Assembly (NCBI RefSeq): GCF_963855985.1
Contig: NC_087117.1
Span: 191,001-255,000, forward strand
Length of the DNA stretch: 64,000 bases
DNA from: Ostrinia nubilalis
Lineage: Eukaryota > Arthropoda > Insecta > Lepidoptera > Crambidae
Reading direction: 5' to 3'
Positions within the stretch are counted from its first letter, which is position 1. Every line of letters begins with the position of its first letter. The position numbers were made by a program, and so were the translations under genes. Positions 21,797-31,979 of the stretch are shown one piece after another. A model generated the notes under the pieces. The model did not search any database. It was not told where the DNA came from and was given only the letters and a program-made list of their open reading frames with translations.

Positions 21797-22291
21797 CTGA
21801 ACATCCCGTTTGCAGTGTCCCACAAAAAACTGAATTCGAATTTATAATTCCAATTTCAAACACACATATTAGGTAAGTGTGTTCACACAATTTCCAGTCC
21901 AGTTTTGCGGGTCTTGTAATGCTGGATCCCGCAAAACTCCAACCAACCGCCTCTGTGGTCTAGTGGTAAGACCACCTGCTCCAGACGCAGAGGTCCGGGG
22001 TTCGATTCCCAGTGGGGGCAGATTTTTCTGTTCGGTTTGGTTGGTGGCAGGGCTTGTTCTAAGTCCGCCTGGCTAGTCTTACCTAAGTCTGTCGCCATAA
22101 CAACAATGTTAACAGCATTGTTGTGTTCCGGCAGTTAGAGGTAAGATAGCCAGTTCCTCCGTGGTTAAGGATTCCGGATGAAAGTCGCTTCCACCTTCGG
22201 CCTGATCGTCACTTACCGTCAGATGAGATACAGGCCAAGAGCTTCCTTGTTGTGGATAAAAAAACTGAATTGCATTAGGAACAAGCCCTTA
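21797..22291 (-). mobile_element. MITE-A copy split by SINE-2
   Basis: GAACATCCCGTTTGCAGTGT and GGATCCCGCAAAACT are MITE-A interior. After the SINE, AACTGAATTGCATTAGGAAC then AAGCCCTTAA complete its terminus. The outer left end is missing. Confidence 0.7.
21941..22259 (+). mobile_element. tRNA-derived SINE-2
   Basis: Head GTGGTCTAGTGGTAAGACCA (A box) and GGTTCGATTCCCAGTGGGG (B box) lie at 21955-22020. The body runs to a LINE-like 3' end: ATCGTCACTTACCGTCAGAT, GAGATACAGGCCAAGAGCTT and a short A run. It is flanked by AAAACT on both sides and interrupts MITE-A, so it is the younger insertion. It is not a tRNA gene: the acceptor stem does not close and the element continues for 240 bp. Confidence 0.82.
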
Positions 22292-22299
22292 ACCTTTGG

Positions 22300-22786
22300 A
22301 CCAAACGAAAAATAGGTAGGTAGGTACAGTACTATCCTGTTGTATCCTTCTAAACACCTAAAATAAGGGTAACTGTATTTAATTCCGCGTCCCTCCCTTA
22401 ACCCTTGGCCGGCGCTTGATTACTTCTGGTAGCCTCTGACCTTCGATTGGTCCAATCAGCCTTACCTAGCGTTGGGGCGAGATGTATTAAGGGACAAATA
22501 CAGCAAAAATATCGAAACCAATCAGCCCCCTAGAGATGGTGACATTTTTAATTTATTATTCGCTTCGCTCTGTTTTTTTGTACGTACTCGTAGCTACAAT
22601 GCAGGTACTGCGATTGTAAAATTAGATTTGTAACAGAAAGATAGTTTTTAATTGAATTGTAAAATCTTACGTTAAAATATCAGTTTTTCGAATAGACAGA
22701 GAAGATTTCTGCCTAGGGAATTTCTAAAATTTTGCAATGACTTTTTTTTTTAGATGAAAGGCCCCCGTGATCGAATTTTTTTTACG
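22300..22786. other. Intergenic, nothing recognised
   Basis: A moderately GC-rich patch at 22385-22480 gives way to AT-rich sequence. No coding signal or known repeat was identified. Confidence 0.3.
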
Positions 22787-22927
22787 GGGCCCACAAGGTG
22801 GACCGACGACCTCATAAATGTAGCAGAAAGGCGCTGGATGGCCGCTACCAATCGCGCGATATGGAAATCATTGGGGAAGGCCTATGTTCAGCAGTGGACG
22901 TCCTGTGGGCTGAAATGATGATGATGG
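22787..22927 (+). mobile_element. RTE 3' end, (ATG)n tail
   Basis: CACAAGGTGGACCGACGACC, GAAAGGCGCTGGATGGCCGC and CAGCAGTGGACGTCCTGTGG, ending in GATGATGATGG. It encodes the last residues of the RTE ORF only. Confidence 0.8.
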
Positions 22928-23221
22928 GGCGGGCCTCCAACACATTTTGATAGGGCCTACCTGAGGCTCGACAAGCCACTGCTAATTTCTCTATTCAACA
23001 AAATACATCATGTTAAGGCTTTTTTCCGATTTCTAATCATTTATTTTGTCCGATAAAACGCCATAGTATTAATTGCCCACCCAATTGATTACACAGCTTT
23101 CTTTCCCCATACCTCTCCGGAACCTCAAGGATGTTGCAGTAATTGGAGGGTAGGTGTCCTCTTAGGGAGGACATTGTCACATAATTTCGGTTATACTCTG
23201 CGCTATAAAAATGTGAATTAA

Positions 23222-24178
23222 CCCTCGCTGTACGAGGTGGGGTGTGACACACCCCAGGCCTTTAAAAATAGCCATAATTTTAAAAATTTGCAAGTGCTGA
23301 ATTTGAAATTCTCAGTAGCTGGAATTATGGCGCTGCTGCTTCGATCAGCGCTGCAAAATCAGTCCAGCGGTGAGTACCAACTGAGTAACATGCCTTTAAA
23401 GTGCGTGTGGGTGTCACACACCCCACCTGGTACGGGACGTTGTTAAAAAAGTTAGAAAATAATTTAACAGTTTTGGTATAATTTATATATTTTTAGCTTT
23501 GTTAATTGAATAAAATTCAATACAAATAATATTTTTCGTAATTTTCACGGAATCTGAAATTTTCAAGCACTTTTAGTCAAATGAGATGACTTTTAGTGCA
23601 AACCTGGAAGTTTAGTACTGAGATCCGAAGATGTATGTGAACATACACTTATGGGCTACAATTTATACTTGGTGATACAATTTATGGGCTACTGAAATAG
23701 AACAGCATACCTATTTTATAAATAAATAAAATTGTTACGCTCCCATTTTATGCATTGAGCATACTCATTTTCTTTCATCAGAATTGTAATAAATTGAAAA
23801 CCAATAATCAAAATAAATTTATACCCTTCCAGTTTTTAATTTACTTTTAAATTATAAGTAAATATCTTGTACTTTGTTAAATAAAACGGTTGTCATAATT
23901 AAAGGCACTAATTAAAAATTATACATAAGAAACTGATTCCTAAATTACAAGAACAACGGAAATTGTGTCTTTTTGTTATTTTATGATAAAAATGTTATAA
24001 TACACATTTTCAGCTCAGAGCTTTTCTTACACCTAATAAGCATACGTTAATAATCAATATTAAATATTAAATTCCACCTAAAAAATGTTAAATGAAAATT
24101 TTATCACTTTGTATATTGGGGTATGTCATACCCCACCTGGTACGGGACGTAACTTTTAGTCACCTCGTACACGGAGGG
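23222..24178. mobile_element. piggyBac-like MITE (PB2), TTAA-flanked
   Basis: The element lies between TTAA at 23218-23221 and at 24179-24182. Termini CCCTCGCTGTACGAGGTG and, inverted, CCCTCCGTGTACGAGGTG match. The block CACCTGGTACGGGACGT next to a TGTGACACACCCC-type palindrome occurs at the ends and again internally near 23410-23442. No transposase is seen. A rearranged copy lies on the opposite strand at 32685-33690. TTAA targets with CCC-initial termini are typical of piggyBac. Confidence 0.82.
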
Positions 24179-24429
24179 TTAACTACAGTAATTTTGGATA
24201 ACTGAAATTTTCAAGGTAACTTTGAAACCTTCAGGGTAACTTTGAAAGTTTCAAAGTTGTTATTTCTGTAAATTCAAAAGCTATTTTTGAAAAATTTATG
24301 TATTGTTTGCGTACCTAATGCATTATTTTTATACTGTTTCAAAGTTACTAAAGATAAGGTTAAAAAAACAAAACATTTATTATTATTTTACACCGTTTAT
24401 TAGGAAAAATAGTTGCAACTGTGAAATAT

Positions 24430-24955
24430 TATAATAAAAAAAACTTTTAAAAACAAGCTTTATTCTGAAATGCAGTTGTCAGTAGCGGCGTAAGGGGGGG
24501 GGCGGTGGGGGCGGTCCGCCCCGGGTGCCAAGCATCAGGGGGTGACACAAGTCGCGCAGATTAGTACTCACTGGCGCATCTGCATGGCAAGTCTGCGGTC
24601 TATGTCATGATGTCATGGGGAGGAGGGGGGTGCGATTGTCTTTCAATCTTCGAATCGGTAGATGACCCCAAAATCCTAGGGGGTGCCTAGGACTTTATGA
24701 CGGGGGGAGGGGGGGGTGATCGCCCCGGGTGCCAACCCATGCTACGCCGCCACTGGCAGTTGTACTAAAACGAAAAAATAATTGTATGCAAGGTTCAAAA
24801 AATTTCGAAAGTTTGTATTGCGCATGGAATTTATTCCTCTTTTTTTCTGTTTGCCCTACAAGCTTTCGAAAGTCTTAAATTCAGTTGCAAGATTTGTCCC
24901 ACACATACTAACAAGTGAAGTCAATTTATAGCTTGTAAAAAGCTTGTAATAAAAA
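24430..24955 (+). repeat. Unnamed dispersed repeat, target of hAT MITE
   Basis: AAAACAAGCTTTATTCTGAA...TACTAAAACGAAAAAATAAT and CAAGCTTTCGAAAGTCTTAA, ATTCAGTTGCAAGATTTGTC and ACATACTAACAAGTGAAGTC recur inside the hAT at 58756-60456 (59060-59140 and 60120-60310). It is probably interior sequence of that hAT family. It is interrupted by the hAT MITE at 24480-24755. Confidence 0.7.
24480..24755. mobile_element. hAT MITE, CAGTRGCG termini, 8-bp duplication
   Basis: CAGTAGCGGCGTAAGG at the left and CTACGCCGCCACTG at the right are inverted. GCAGTTGT flanks both ends (24472-24479, 24756-24763). Interior landmarks: CGCCCCGGGTGCCAAGCATC and CTGGCGCATCTGCATGGCAA. A second copy is at 45252-45491. The unoccupied site is visible at 60168-60180 (AATGCAGTTGTTACTAAAAC). 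Confidence 0.9.
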
Positions 24956-25114
24956 GGAAAATAAATCCCACTTGAAAAAAAATACGATAATGAGACAACT
25001 TCGATCAATTTTTACGCAACCCAGCACACTAGTCTAAAAGCTGATTTTCTTTTAAATATCCCTTAACATTTCCCCATAATAAACCAACTTAAAGGTTACC
25101 TCAGAATTAAAGTA

Positions 25115-26199
25115 GGGGAAAGTAGTACGAGATGATCCCCTTAAGCGGGAATCGCTGTAAAATACATATTTTTCAAGGTAAACCAAAAATAAAGACGATT
25201 ACTACTAGTATATTTATCTATCCAACTTTCCTTATACTCAAAACCAGAAATTAATTGAGGTTTCATTAAAATATTTCATTTTTTGCAAAACCTTACAAAG
25301 TGATCATCTTGTACACCCCTGTGGGTAAGATGATCCCCCAGGTAAGGGTAAGATGATCCCTATGATTCTATTCTATGATCTATTCTTTTCTGGTTGTATT
25401 CCTTTCGGAGTACCTAATTATGCGAACAAATCGTTAAAAAGTTAGAAAAGAAAAACATTTACGAATTTAATAACGAAAATAAGTTATTCTTTCTTAGTAC
25501 CTGCTAAAAAGCGTTTAAATAATTTAAACGCTTTTTGACTGAAGCTGTGTTGCATATATTACAAATAAATTCACCTGCTTCATCACCCTCTACCCCAGCA
25601 CATGCTTTATGGCCCCATTTTCCACATGCATAACATTTTATCCATCCGTCACCCTTGGTATCGCTTGAAAATTTTTCTGTTCAGTACAGCCACTCAGAAT
25701 CATCTTCTTCAGACTCAGGTGAGTTATATGAAGTTCTCTTTCTTTTATTTAACTTCCCTTTACCTACTCCATTGACTTTTTTGTTTTAATTCCCAGGGAT
25801 CATCTCGTACATATAGGAAGGGATCATCTTGACCCAAGTCCCACTTTTTGTTAAATATTTGCTAAAATAATCTACAAGTACGCGGCCATGTTTTTATGGC
25901 CAAAATATTAAAATTAAACATAATAGAAAGCCTAAAGACAACAGTAATTACATTTAACTTTGTTTGAATAAAAGTAACATAAGCTCAAAGTCATGCCTAT
26001 TTTAGATCAGAAGTACGCAATTTTTCTTTTTTTTCGTCAAATTCGATGTATCGCTCACGCCACCATTACGATTTGACTGAGGCGGGGAGGTGTCCAGAGC
26101 TATGTTTTACCAGTGAAAAAAACTAAATGACGTTAGTGGTTTCAGCACAATCGCGAAAGATCATCTTACCCCAGGGGATCAACTCGTACTACTTTCCCC
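25115..26199 (-). mobile_element. Pogo/Tigger-like Tc1-mariner element, internally deleted
   Basis: TA-flanked (25113-25114, 26200-26201). Termini GGGGAAAGTAGTACGAGATG and, inverted, GGGGAAAGTAGTACGAGTTG match. The word GATGATCCC or its complement GGGATCATC recurs near both ends (25130, 25333, 25352, 25797, 25828, 26160). The minus strand carries the 3' end of a transposase ORF at 25504-25776. The size of about 1.1 kb shows that most of the transposase is gone. Confidence 0.78.
25504..25776 (-). pseudogene. Transposase C-terminus with PHD/RING-like zinc finger
   Basis: The open minus-strand reading gives a basic run (GKGKLNKRKRTSYNS), an acidic stretch (PESEEDDSEWLY), a single in-frame TGA, then a zinc-finger-like C-terminus: GWIKCYACGKWGHKACAG, ...GEFICNICNTA, and a stop at 25504-25506. 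The C-x2-C, H-x2-C and C-x2-C spacing is that of the PHD-like fingers found at the C-terminus of many pogo/Tigger/CENP-B-type transposases of insects. The TGA sits where the first cysteine of the finger would be (TGT to TGA). The DDE catalytic region is absent. It is flanked by the element's own termini, so it marks the superfamily. Alternatively it could be a captured host PHD exon, which I consider less likely. Confidence 0.72.
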
Positions 26200-26291
26200 T
26201 AGTTTCCACTTTCTGAATCGATTACCGCCGTGTATCGCGTATGCTGCGCCGGCGTCGGTCTAGGCTGGTTTCTAGGTAGAAAGCGCCATAG

Positions 26292-26925
26292 CAGGGATGT
26301 TATGGATATCCGTAACCGTAACCGAAACTATCGGATATCCGAAATAAAAAAATATCCGTAACCGTAACCGAAACTGATTCAAAAGTTCCGAATAGTTTCG
26401 GATATAGGTGGAGTCCAAATATTCGTTCGTTCGTTCGTTTCAGCCGTAAGACGTCCACTGCTGGACAAAGGCCTCCCCCAAGGACAAAGACCGGTCCTGC
26501 GCCGCTCTCATCCAGGCACCTCCCGCGACCTTCACCAGATCGTAGGTCGACCTAGTGGGAGGCCTGCCCACGCCACGTCTTCCGGCTCGTGGTCGCCACT
26601 CAAGATTCTAAAATAATATTAATATGTTTCAATATTTGTTATTGCTACTTGTCTGGCATTCCCTGGCATCATCTGGATATCCTCGCCTGTTTTACCTTTA
26701 TCATTGCACTTACATAGAGTGGCTATGTGTGTCGCGACTCGCCCAGCATCTTGCTATTTGAATTTTACATTTTTAAAATTCTAATATCCGTAACCGAAAT
26801 TATCAGAAACTTTCGGATAATCCGAAATGATTTCATATCATTTACCGTAACCGAAACCGGTACAATATTATTCTAATATCCTTAACCGTATCCATAACCG
26901 AAACTTCATATCCATAACATCCCAG
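26292..26925. mobile_element. hAT-like element 2, GTAACCG arrays
   Basis: Termini CAGGGATGTTATGGATAT and, inverted, CTGGGATGTTATGGATAT are flanked by CCATAG (26286-26291, 26926-26931). Tandem ATCCGTAACCGTAACCG units fill both subterminal regions. The duplication visible is 6 bp rather than the canonical 8, so assignment to hAT rests partly on structure. An RTE end is nested at 26421-26610. Confidence 0.72.
26421..26610 (-). mobile_element. RTE 3' end, (GAAC)n tail, inside hAT-2
   Basis: TTCGTTCGTTCGTTTCAGCC, GTCCACTGCTGGACAAAGGC, CATCCAGGCACCTCCCGCGA and GGCCTGCCCACGCCACGTCT. It is the minus-strand RTE C-terminal coding end plus tail. Confidence 0.8.
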
Positions 26926-27085
26926 CCATAGAGCTAAGTGGCATAAACGTCTCTATGACCGGACGCATGCGCTTTAACTGGTAAATGGTAATAACATTGA
27001 AACGCAGCTGGTTTAGTTCTAATTTTAACTATCTATTACAGTTCATGAGATACAATATATCTTGTATTAGCCAAATAGATTGGTA

Positions 27086-27226
27086 CAGTCAGCGTCGAAC
27101 AGTTCGTGACACCCGAAGTAGCCAAAAAGACAATTTTAACAAGGACCACAACAATTGGAACAAGGTTGTGTAGTCATCTTTTTGGCCACTTTGGGTGTCA
27201 CGACACGAATTATTTGACGCTGACTG
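27086..27226. mobile_element. Tc1/mariner-type MITE
   Basis: TA + CAGTCAGCGTCGAACAGTTC ... GAATTATTTGACGCTGACTG + TA. Terminal repeats extend through GTGACACCC and GCCAAAAAG on both sides, leaving a loop of about 40 bp. The CAGT...ACTG ends with TA duplication fit Tc1/mariner. Confidence 0.8.
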
Positions 27227-27245
27227 TACTTGTAGAAACAAACCA

Positions 27246-27310
27246 AAATCAAAATCAAAAATATTTATTCAGTTTAGACTTTAGACCACAAGTGGCACTT
27301 ATGAACGTCA
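27246..27310 (-). mobile_element. Jk-D LINE 3' end, (TTTGAT)n tail
   Basis: AATCAAAATCAAAAATATTT, ATTCAGTTTAGACTTTAGAC and ACAAGTGGCACTTATG. A second copy at 35043-35098 shares this tail. Confidence 0.65.
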
Positions 27311-27383
27311 AATCATCCTCACCGTTTTTCCGCTCCAAGAGATGGACTGTTTCACCGGGTCTGGGAATCTCGCATATTGGTCC

Positions 27384-27770
27384 CTAAAGCCCTTTTTCAC
27401 CAAAGCGGAGAGGAGAGGAGACGAAAGGAGATGTGTTTTTTTCAAAGTCAAAGTCAAAATTTCTTTATTTGTTTAGACTAATAAATAGTTCTTACAAATC
27501 GTCATTTTGCTCTTAAGGAGCCTCTACATGTCTCATAATCTTTTTACCCTACCAGCGCTTCGAGACCAACATTTGGCAAGTGCTGAGAAGAAGCGCCGCA
27601 ACAAACTCAGTCACCACTGTCTGCCGGTTAATATAATAAATAGAAATAGTAGTAGTAGGTACAATCGATTCAGGAGCAGTTCACTGAATTTACTAATTTT
27701 GAATAAACAATCAGGGCTCTTTATGTCCACCTCACCTCTTCACTCCCCTTTGGTAAAAACCGGGCCTTAG
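27384..27770. mobile_element. MITE-F split by a Jk-A tail
   Basis: CTAAAGCCCTTTTTCACCAA with GGAGAGGAGAGGAGACG on the left is mirrored on the right by CTCACCTCTTCACTCCCC and TGGTAAAAACCGGGCCTTAG. The middle is occupied by Jk-A (27443-27692). Confidence 0.68.
27443..27692 (-). mobile_element. Jk-A LINE 3' end, nested in MITE-F
   Basis: This 250-bp minus-strand copy is very similar to 4590-4846: AAGTCAAAGTCAAAATTTCT, AAGGAGCCTCTACATGTCTC, GAGACCAACATTTGGCAAGT and GTCACCACTGTCTGCCGGTT. The good match indicates a young insertion. Confidence 0.85.
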
Positions 27771-27774
27771 TATC

Positions 27775-28140
27775 TTTAAGACACCCACAAATGTTCTATT
27801 ACTATACCCCCCGCAAGAATCACACGGCACAAGCCACACAGTGCCTCAGAAATCCTAAAAACTTATAGCCTGCCTCAGGCCTTTGCTAAACTGAGGGCGC
27901 CCTCGAGATGTCCTGGGAGGCACTCGGCCCTTAGGAGGACCCTTAGCCAAGAGGGATGCTCTAAGGAAACTGGCTAAACGAATTTAGTGCGAGTTTATAC
28001 GATTTCAGACATAAAGTTAGCTTCAGAGAAAAATTAAAAGACATGTGACTAAAAATTCACAAAGGTCATTCTGCTTTGTTGTAAAGACAATTTTAACCCA
28101 CATAAAATACAATCTGCCACGTGAAATAAATTTAGCCTTT
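27775..28140. other. Intergenic, possibly decayed repeat
   Basis: CCTGCCTCAGGCCTTTGCTA and GGCACTCGGCCCTTAGGAGG make a GC-rich patch at 27860-27960. I recognise no gene or defined element. Confidence 0.3.
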
Positions 28141-28146
28141 AAATTT

Positions 28147-28183
28147 TACTGGAAATGAAGGATTTTCTGTAACCGGAAGTTAC
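28147..28183. repeat. Small perfect-stem hairpin
   Basis: ATTTTCTGTAAC, CGGAA, GTTACAGAAAAT: a 12-bp stem with a 5-nt loop. No T run or gene end is nearby, so a regulatory role is not supported. Confidence 0.5.
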
Positions 28184-28189
28184 AGAAAA

Positions 28190-29395
28190 TCTAATATCGT
28201 GTAAGTTATCGTTAAATTCTACCTAGAATGATGCCACATGACATGAAATAAATAACTTAATAGTCTTAAAATCTGACCGGAATTTATTTTCTCTGACTTC
28301 CGGCTAATTTCAGATGCAAATATCTCCTTGTTTCATGAATTATAGCTTGTTGTCTATCGCATAACTCAGTGGAATGGTGATTTTGTGACAGAACGTCAGC
28401 GAGACTTCATATTTGTATAGTCTGTCACGTCATAATTTATGTTAATGTCACCCCTTCCGTGCCGCGCCCATACCTCAGGAACTCATTGAGTTAATCGCTA
28501 GACCTATCCAATAAATAACTATAATCTCATTAAAACGGACTTGGAATAAATTCCATAATATTTTTAATACAGCTTTCAGTACGTTGCGATTCAAATTGCA
28601 CCTTAAAAATTTCAAATTCAACGAATTCTCGCGTAACGTTCTCCGCTACAAAATTCATAATCAAATTTCCGGGGCATTCTAAAACGGAGTGAATATTTAA
28701 AACTGCAGGTGGGGAGAGGAACGAGAATGACAGGGAACTAAAGCTTCCGCTTCCTGCCGCCAGGCGGCGCTGATGGTATCGCGAGCACAGATAATGATAG
28801 GCACAAAATAGTTTTTAGTCTATAATTAAGTTTACAATGTATTGTATTTTAATTATTGCGGGTCATAGACTCGTGTACAGATGTTCTAAGATGCACAAAA
28901 ACTGTCTGTGGGTGGTCACTAGATATTAAAAATCATAGATATTGAACATTGTATTAAGCAATCATTTTTTTGTTCCAGGTATGATCTATTTGAAGTACAG
29001 TAAATGAGAAAAGGTTTTCTACGTGAATTACTAAATTTCCCACTAAACCGTGAGTATTGAGTTTAAGTACATACCTTACTAAAATAGGTTTTCAATACGT
29101 GCTGTCAACAGCGACACCTATAGATAAACACTGGATCTTCTTGGTATTGTCCACAAAATAGCATTTATTACTCCTGCACACCTAAGGAATTGGTTTTAAG
29201 AAACTTGTCAATTTTAACTTACCAAACTTAAAATTTGCATGGAATTTATTGTCAGAAACTTAAAATTAGTTAAATAATTTCTTCAAACGTGTGCGACCTT
29301 AGTAGCTGTTCTATTTGTTATTTTCGTGGATAACGGTGCTGGTTGTGCATTTATTTAAGATATATCTGTAAGACTTTTTGTAAAACCGTTTGTAC
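28190..29395. other. Intergenic, nothing recognised
   Basis: Mostly unique AT-rich sequence. Near 28440-28500 the phrase GTCACCCCTTCCGTGCCGCG is echoed at 61075-61095 (CCTCCCGTGCCGCTTCCATA), a weak repeat. No exon with splice sites was found. Confidence 0.3.
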
Positions 29396-29441
29396 AATTT
29401 TGTTTGTTGTCCCTAATAAAATAAAATAAAAATAAAAATAA
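29396..29441 (+). repeat. LINE tail, (AAATA)n
   Basis: TTGTTGTCCCTAATAAAATA then AAATAAAAATAAAAATAAA. The same tail type ends a LINE fragment at 58440-58475. Confidence 0.5.
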
Positions 29442-29444
29442 ACT

Positions 29445-30667
29445 ATTTTTCAAAGTTAATCCTTGAACATTTTACAAAAAGTTCACACAAAAATCTGGAC
29501 TTCGTTTGATTTAAGTTCCTCGCGTACAAACTACAAAGTGAGCCATTTGTTTTTCGTCTACTACGCGGCCGCGTTGTAAAGCACTTAAGTAAAAAACAAA
29601 ACAAAAAAGGCACAAAAAGGCCCTCATCTTGTCTAATTGAGCGGAGCGCATTATTGCGGCGCAAAGATTATACGAATGCAGAAGCGACAATCCATCTTAT
29701 TTATAACCTAACTCACCTGAGCGACCGGAAGTAAACGGTAATCATTTTTTTCTTTGGAAAACGATACAGGATGTAAAGTCTTAATGGAAATAATTTATTC
29801 CTATTATTTTTATTGTTTGTTAATGTTTAAATAGGTAATGCAAAAGTTTTCAGTTGTTTTACTTTTTAAGTTAACCCAAACACGAAATGAAGTGTCCAAC
29901 TTTTGCTGAACGAACTTGAAAATTATTAAACCAATGTTAAATGCTTGTAACCTTCGTTAGGGACATAGCATAATATCAATCCATGCAAAATTCAAGTTAA
30001 GTATTCGCATTTGTCATATCCATCCTCCCATATCAACCCAAAATACTATTTTAATTATAAACGTGAATGTAATGACGCATGTGTACAGCTGTTTACTCTT
30101 TGCCAGGCTACATGTCCAGAAAATTGATTAATTCCTCACCGCACACTACCTATCACCCTCTGACTCATACGACTGCCCAACGCTAGAGCGGGACAGCCTG
30201 CGTAATACACTTCCATAAAATTAAACATAAAAAACAATCGCCCGTCCCTCCCGCACTTATACGGCAAGACAGAGAGAGGAAACACGTGGTTCCGCGCTTA
30301 AAATAGAACTGTATTGGTAATTTTTATGGACGAACGTAAGCCGAAATGGACTTTAGATTTTCGTGATAGAGTCGTTAATGATTTGAAGGTGTCCAAAGAT
30401 CAATGATCTATAAAAATCAATCGCGATATGCGCAGGCGATAGACGCCACGGATCAGTAGATGCGCGGCTGTGGGTCAGTAGGGCTGCCGATTCGATTGCC
30501 GACTCGATTAGTATTTACGAATGCATATGGAAATGGAGGAAAACAAACAATGTTAGTTTTTCTTTGCTTTTCCAATCAGAGCGTAGGATATGTGGTTGTA
30601 AGGCGGACTATACATCGAAGGGTTCGAAGGTTCAGAATAAGGTAGGTATTTGACCGCAATCGCAATC
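29445..30667. other. Intergenic, nothing recognised
   Basis: No conserved coding sequence. At 30325-30480 there is a locally GC-richer segment (GCGATATGCGCAGGCGATAG). A short plus-strand reading near 30328-30375 (MDERKPKWTLDFRDRVVN) is open but brief and not recognised. Confidence 0.3.
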
Positions 30668-31145
30668 TTAGGGCTCGTTCCCACGGCAATCCAGTTTTGC
30701 AGGAGAATAATGCAGGATCCTACAAAACTGGACTACCGTGTTAACACACATAAATGTGATAATTATTATTATAGACGGGAATGCTACCATTTAAGTACCT
30801 TAATTTTGAATTTCCGATATTTCAGCACTGTTGCAAGCGCAATAATTATGATAGTGACCATGAAAGTTTAAAAAATAAACAATACACATAAATGTGTGTT
30901 TGAATAAAAAAATCCAACGGATGGTTTTTTGGGGGACACTGCATACTAAAAACTCATAAAACTCATAATAGGCTTTTAAAAGCACTTACACGTCCCAGTA
31001 TTAACCCTACCACTGCTTCGGGACAATAAATGGGCCAGGTGCTGAGAAGAAGCAGCGCAAGAAACTCAGTCACTTTTGCCAGCCTGACTACTGTGTATAG
31101 TACAAAACGGGACTGTAAAAAACGGGATGCAAGATCCGGCCGAGG
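30668..31145 (+). mobile_element. MITE-A copy split by a Jk-B tail
   Basis: TTAGGGCTCGTTCCCACGGC, AATCCAGTTTTGCAGGA, later GATGGTTTTTTGGGGGACAC, then after the insertion AAAACGGGACTGTAAAAAAC and GGGATGCAAGATCC. Jk-B occupies 30947-31075. Confidence 0.65.
30947..31075 (-). mobile_element. Jk-B LINE 3' end inside MITE-A
   Basis: AAAAACTCATAAAACTCATA, GGCTTTTAAAAGCACTTACA, CCACTGCTTCGGGACAATAA and AGCAGCGCAAGAAACTCAGT. Confidence 0.78.
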
Positions 31146-31239
31146 ACTATATTAGAACTACCCAACATTGATGAAACAAACGCGGCTGCAACAGCATATT
31201 ACTGATATTACACTTGAAAATTTCGACGGGTTCATCTAG

Positions 31240-31311
31240 TGTCTAAGTAGCTCAGATGGAAGAGCAGTCTCCCAGCAAGTGAAAGGTCGTGGGTTCGATT
31301 CCCGTTCGATT
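31240..31311 (+). mobile_element. tRNA-Ala-like SINE head
   Basis: TAAGTAGCTCAGATGGAAGA has a good A box and GGTCGTGGGTTCGATTCCCG a good B box. The presumptive anticodon loop CCCAGCAA would give AGC (alanine), but the anticodon stem and acceptor stem do not pair, so it is not a functional tRNA. It reads as the head of a tRNA-derived SINE, or a tRNA pseudogene, running into T-rich sequence and then LepH. Confidence 0.6.
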
Positions 31312-31328
31312 TTTTCAAGTTATTTATA

Positions 31329-31566
31329 ACTAGCTTTCCGCCCGCAGCTTCGCCCGCGTGGAGTTTTGTCTGTCACAGAAAAACTTGATCGCGCGCGTCC
31401 CTATTTCAAAAACCGGGATAAAAACTATCCTATGTCCATTCCCGGGACTCAAACTATCTCTATACCAAATTTCATCAAAATCGGTTCAGTGGTTTAAGCG
31501 TGAAAGTGAGACAGTCAGACAGACAGACAGACAGAGTTACTTTCGCATTTATAATATTAGTATAGA
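31329..31566 (+). mobile_element. LepH repeat with (GACA)n microsatellite
   Basis: ACTAGCTTTCCGCCCGCAGC, CTTCGCCCGCGTGGAGTTTT, ATAAAAACTATCCTATGTCC, TTCATCAAAATCGGTTCAGT, then (ACAG)n at about 31516-31535 and CTTTCGCATTTATAATATTA. Near-identical copies are at 56136-56365 (plus) and 62799-63019 (minus). It corresponds to the lepidopteran MITE class described as carrying hitchhiking (GTCY)n microsatellites. Confidence 0.82.
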
Positions 31567-31569
31567 TTA

Positions 31570-31979
31570 GAACTCCTTGGCGCCACCCCTGAGCTGTCAA
31601 ACGGAACAATATGGCGGCGGTTATTTAAGAGCGATCCGTTACGTCACGGGACAGACGGATCTGTCGCTTTGATAATGTTGATGTCGCTGCGCACGAGTGG
31701 ATTCGGACGGTAGACGTTACGGCGAAAGTTATATAAAACTTTATGTAGAGACATAGGCAATGTAACTTTATTTCTGATGCTTATTGCTGTTATTAAGGTG
31801 TAATCCTCAAAAGCTTAGTACTGAACTCAGAATACAGAACAAACCAGAAGGAGTGTTCGATAACATTTCTACGCGGCAACTTGTGTCCAAAATACTTCCC
31901 CTCCCGCGCCCCTCTACTCCCTTTAGTGTTACTAGCGCCGTGTGACACCCCCATTTTTGGGGTAAAATTATGTAATTTT
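31570..31979. other. Intergenic, target flank of PB1
   Basis: It contains CAGAATACAGAACAAACCAG near 31828, echoed on the minus strand at 35571-35592 (CAGAATACGGAACAAACCAG). Otherwise there is nothing identifiable. The two overlapping minus-strand frames near 31793-32029 run into the PB1 terminus and are not genes. Confidence 0.35.
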
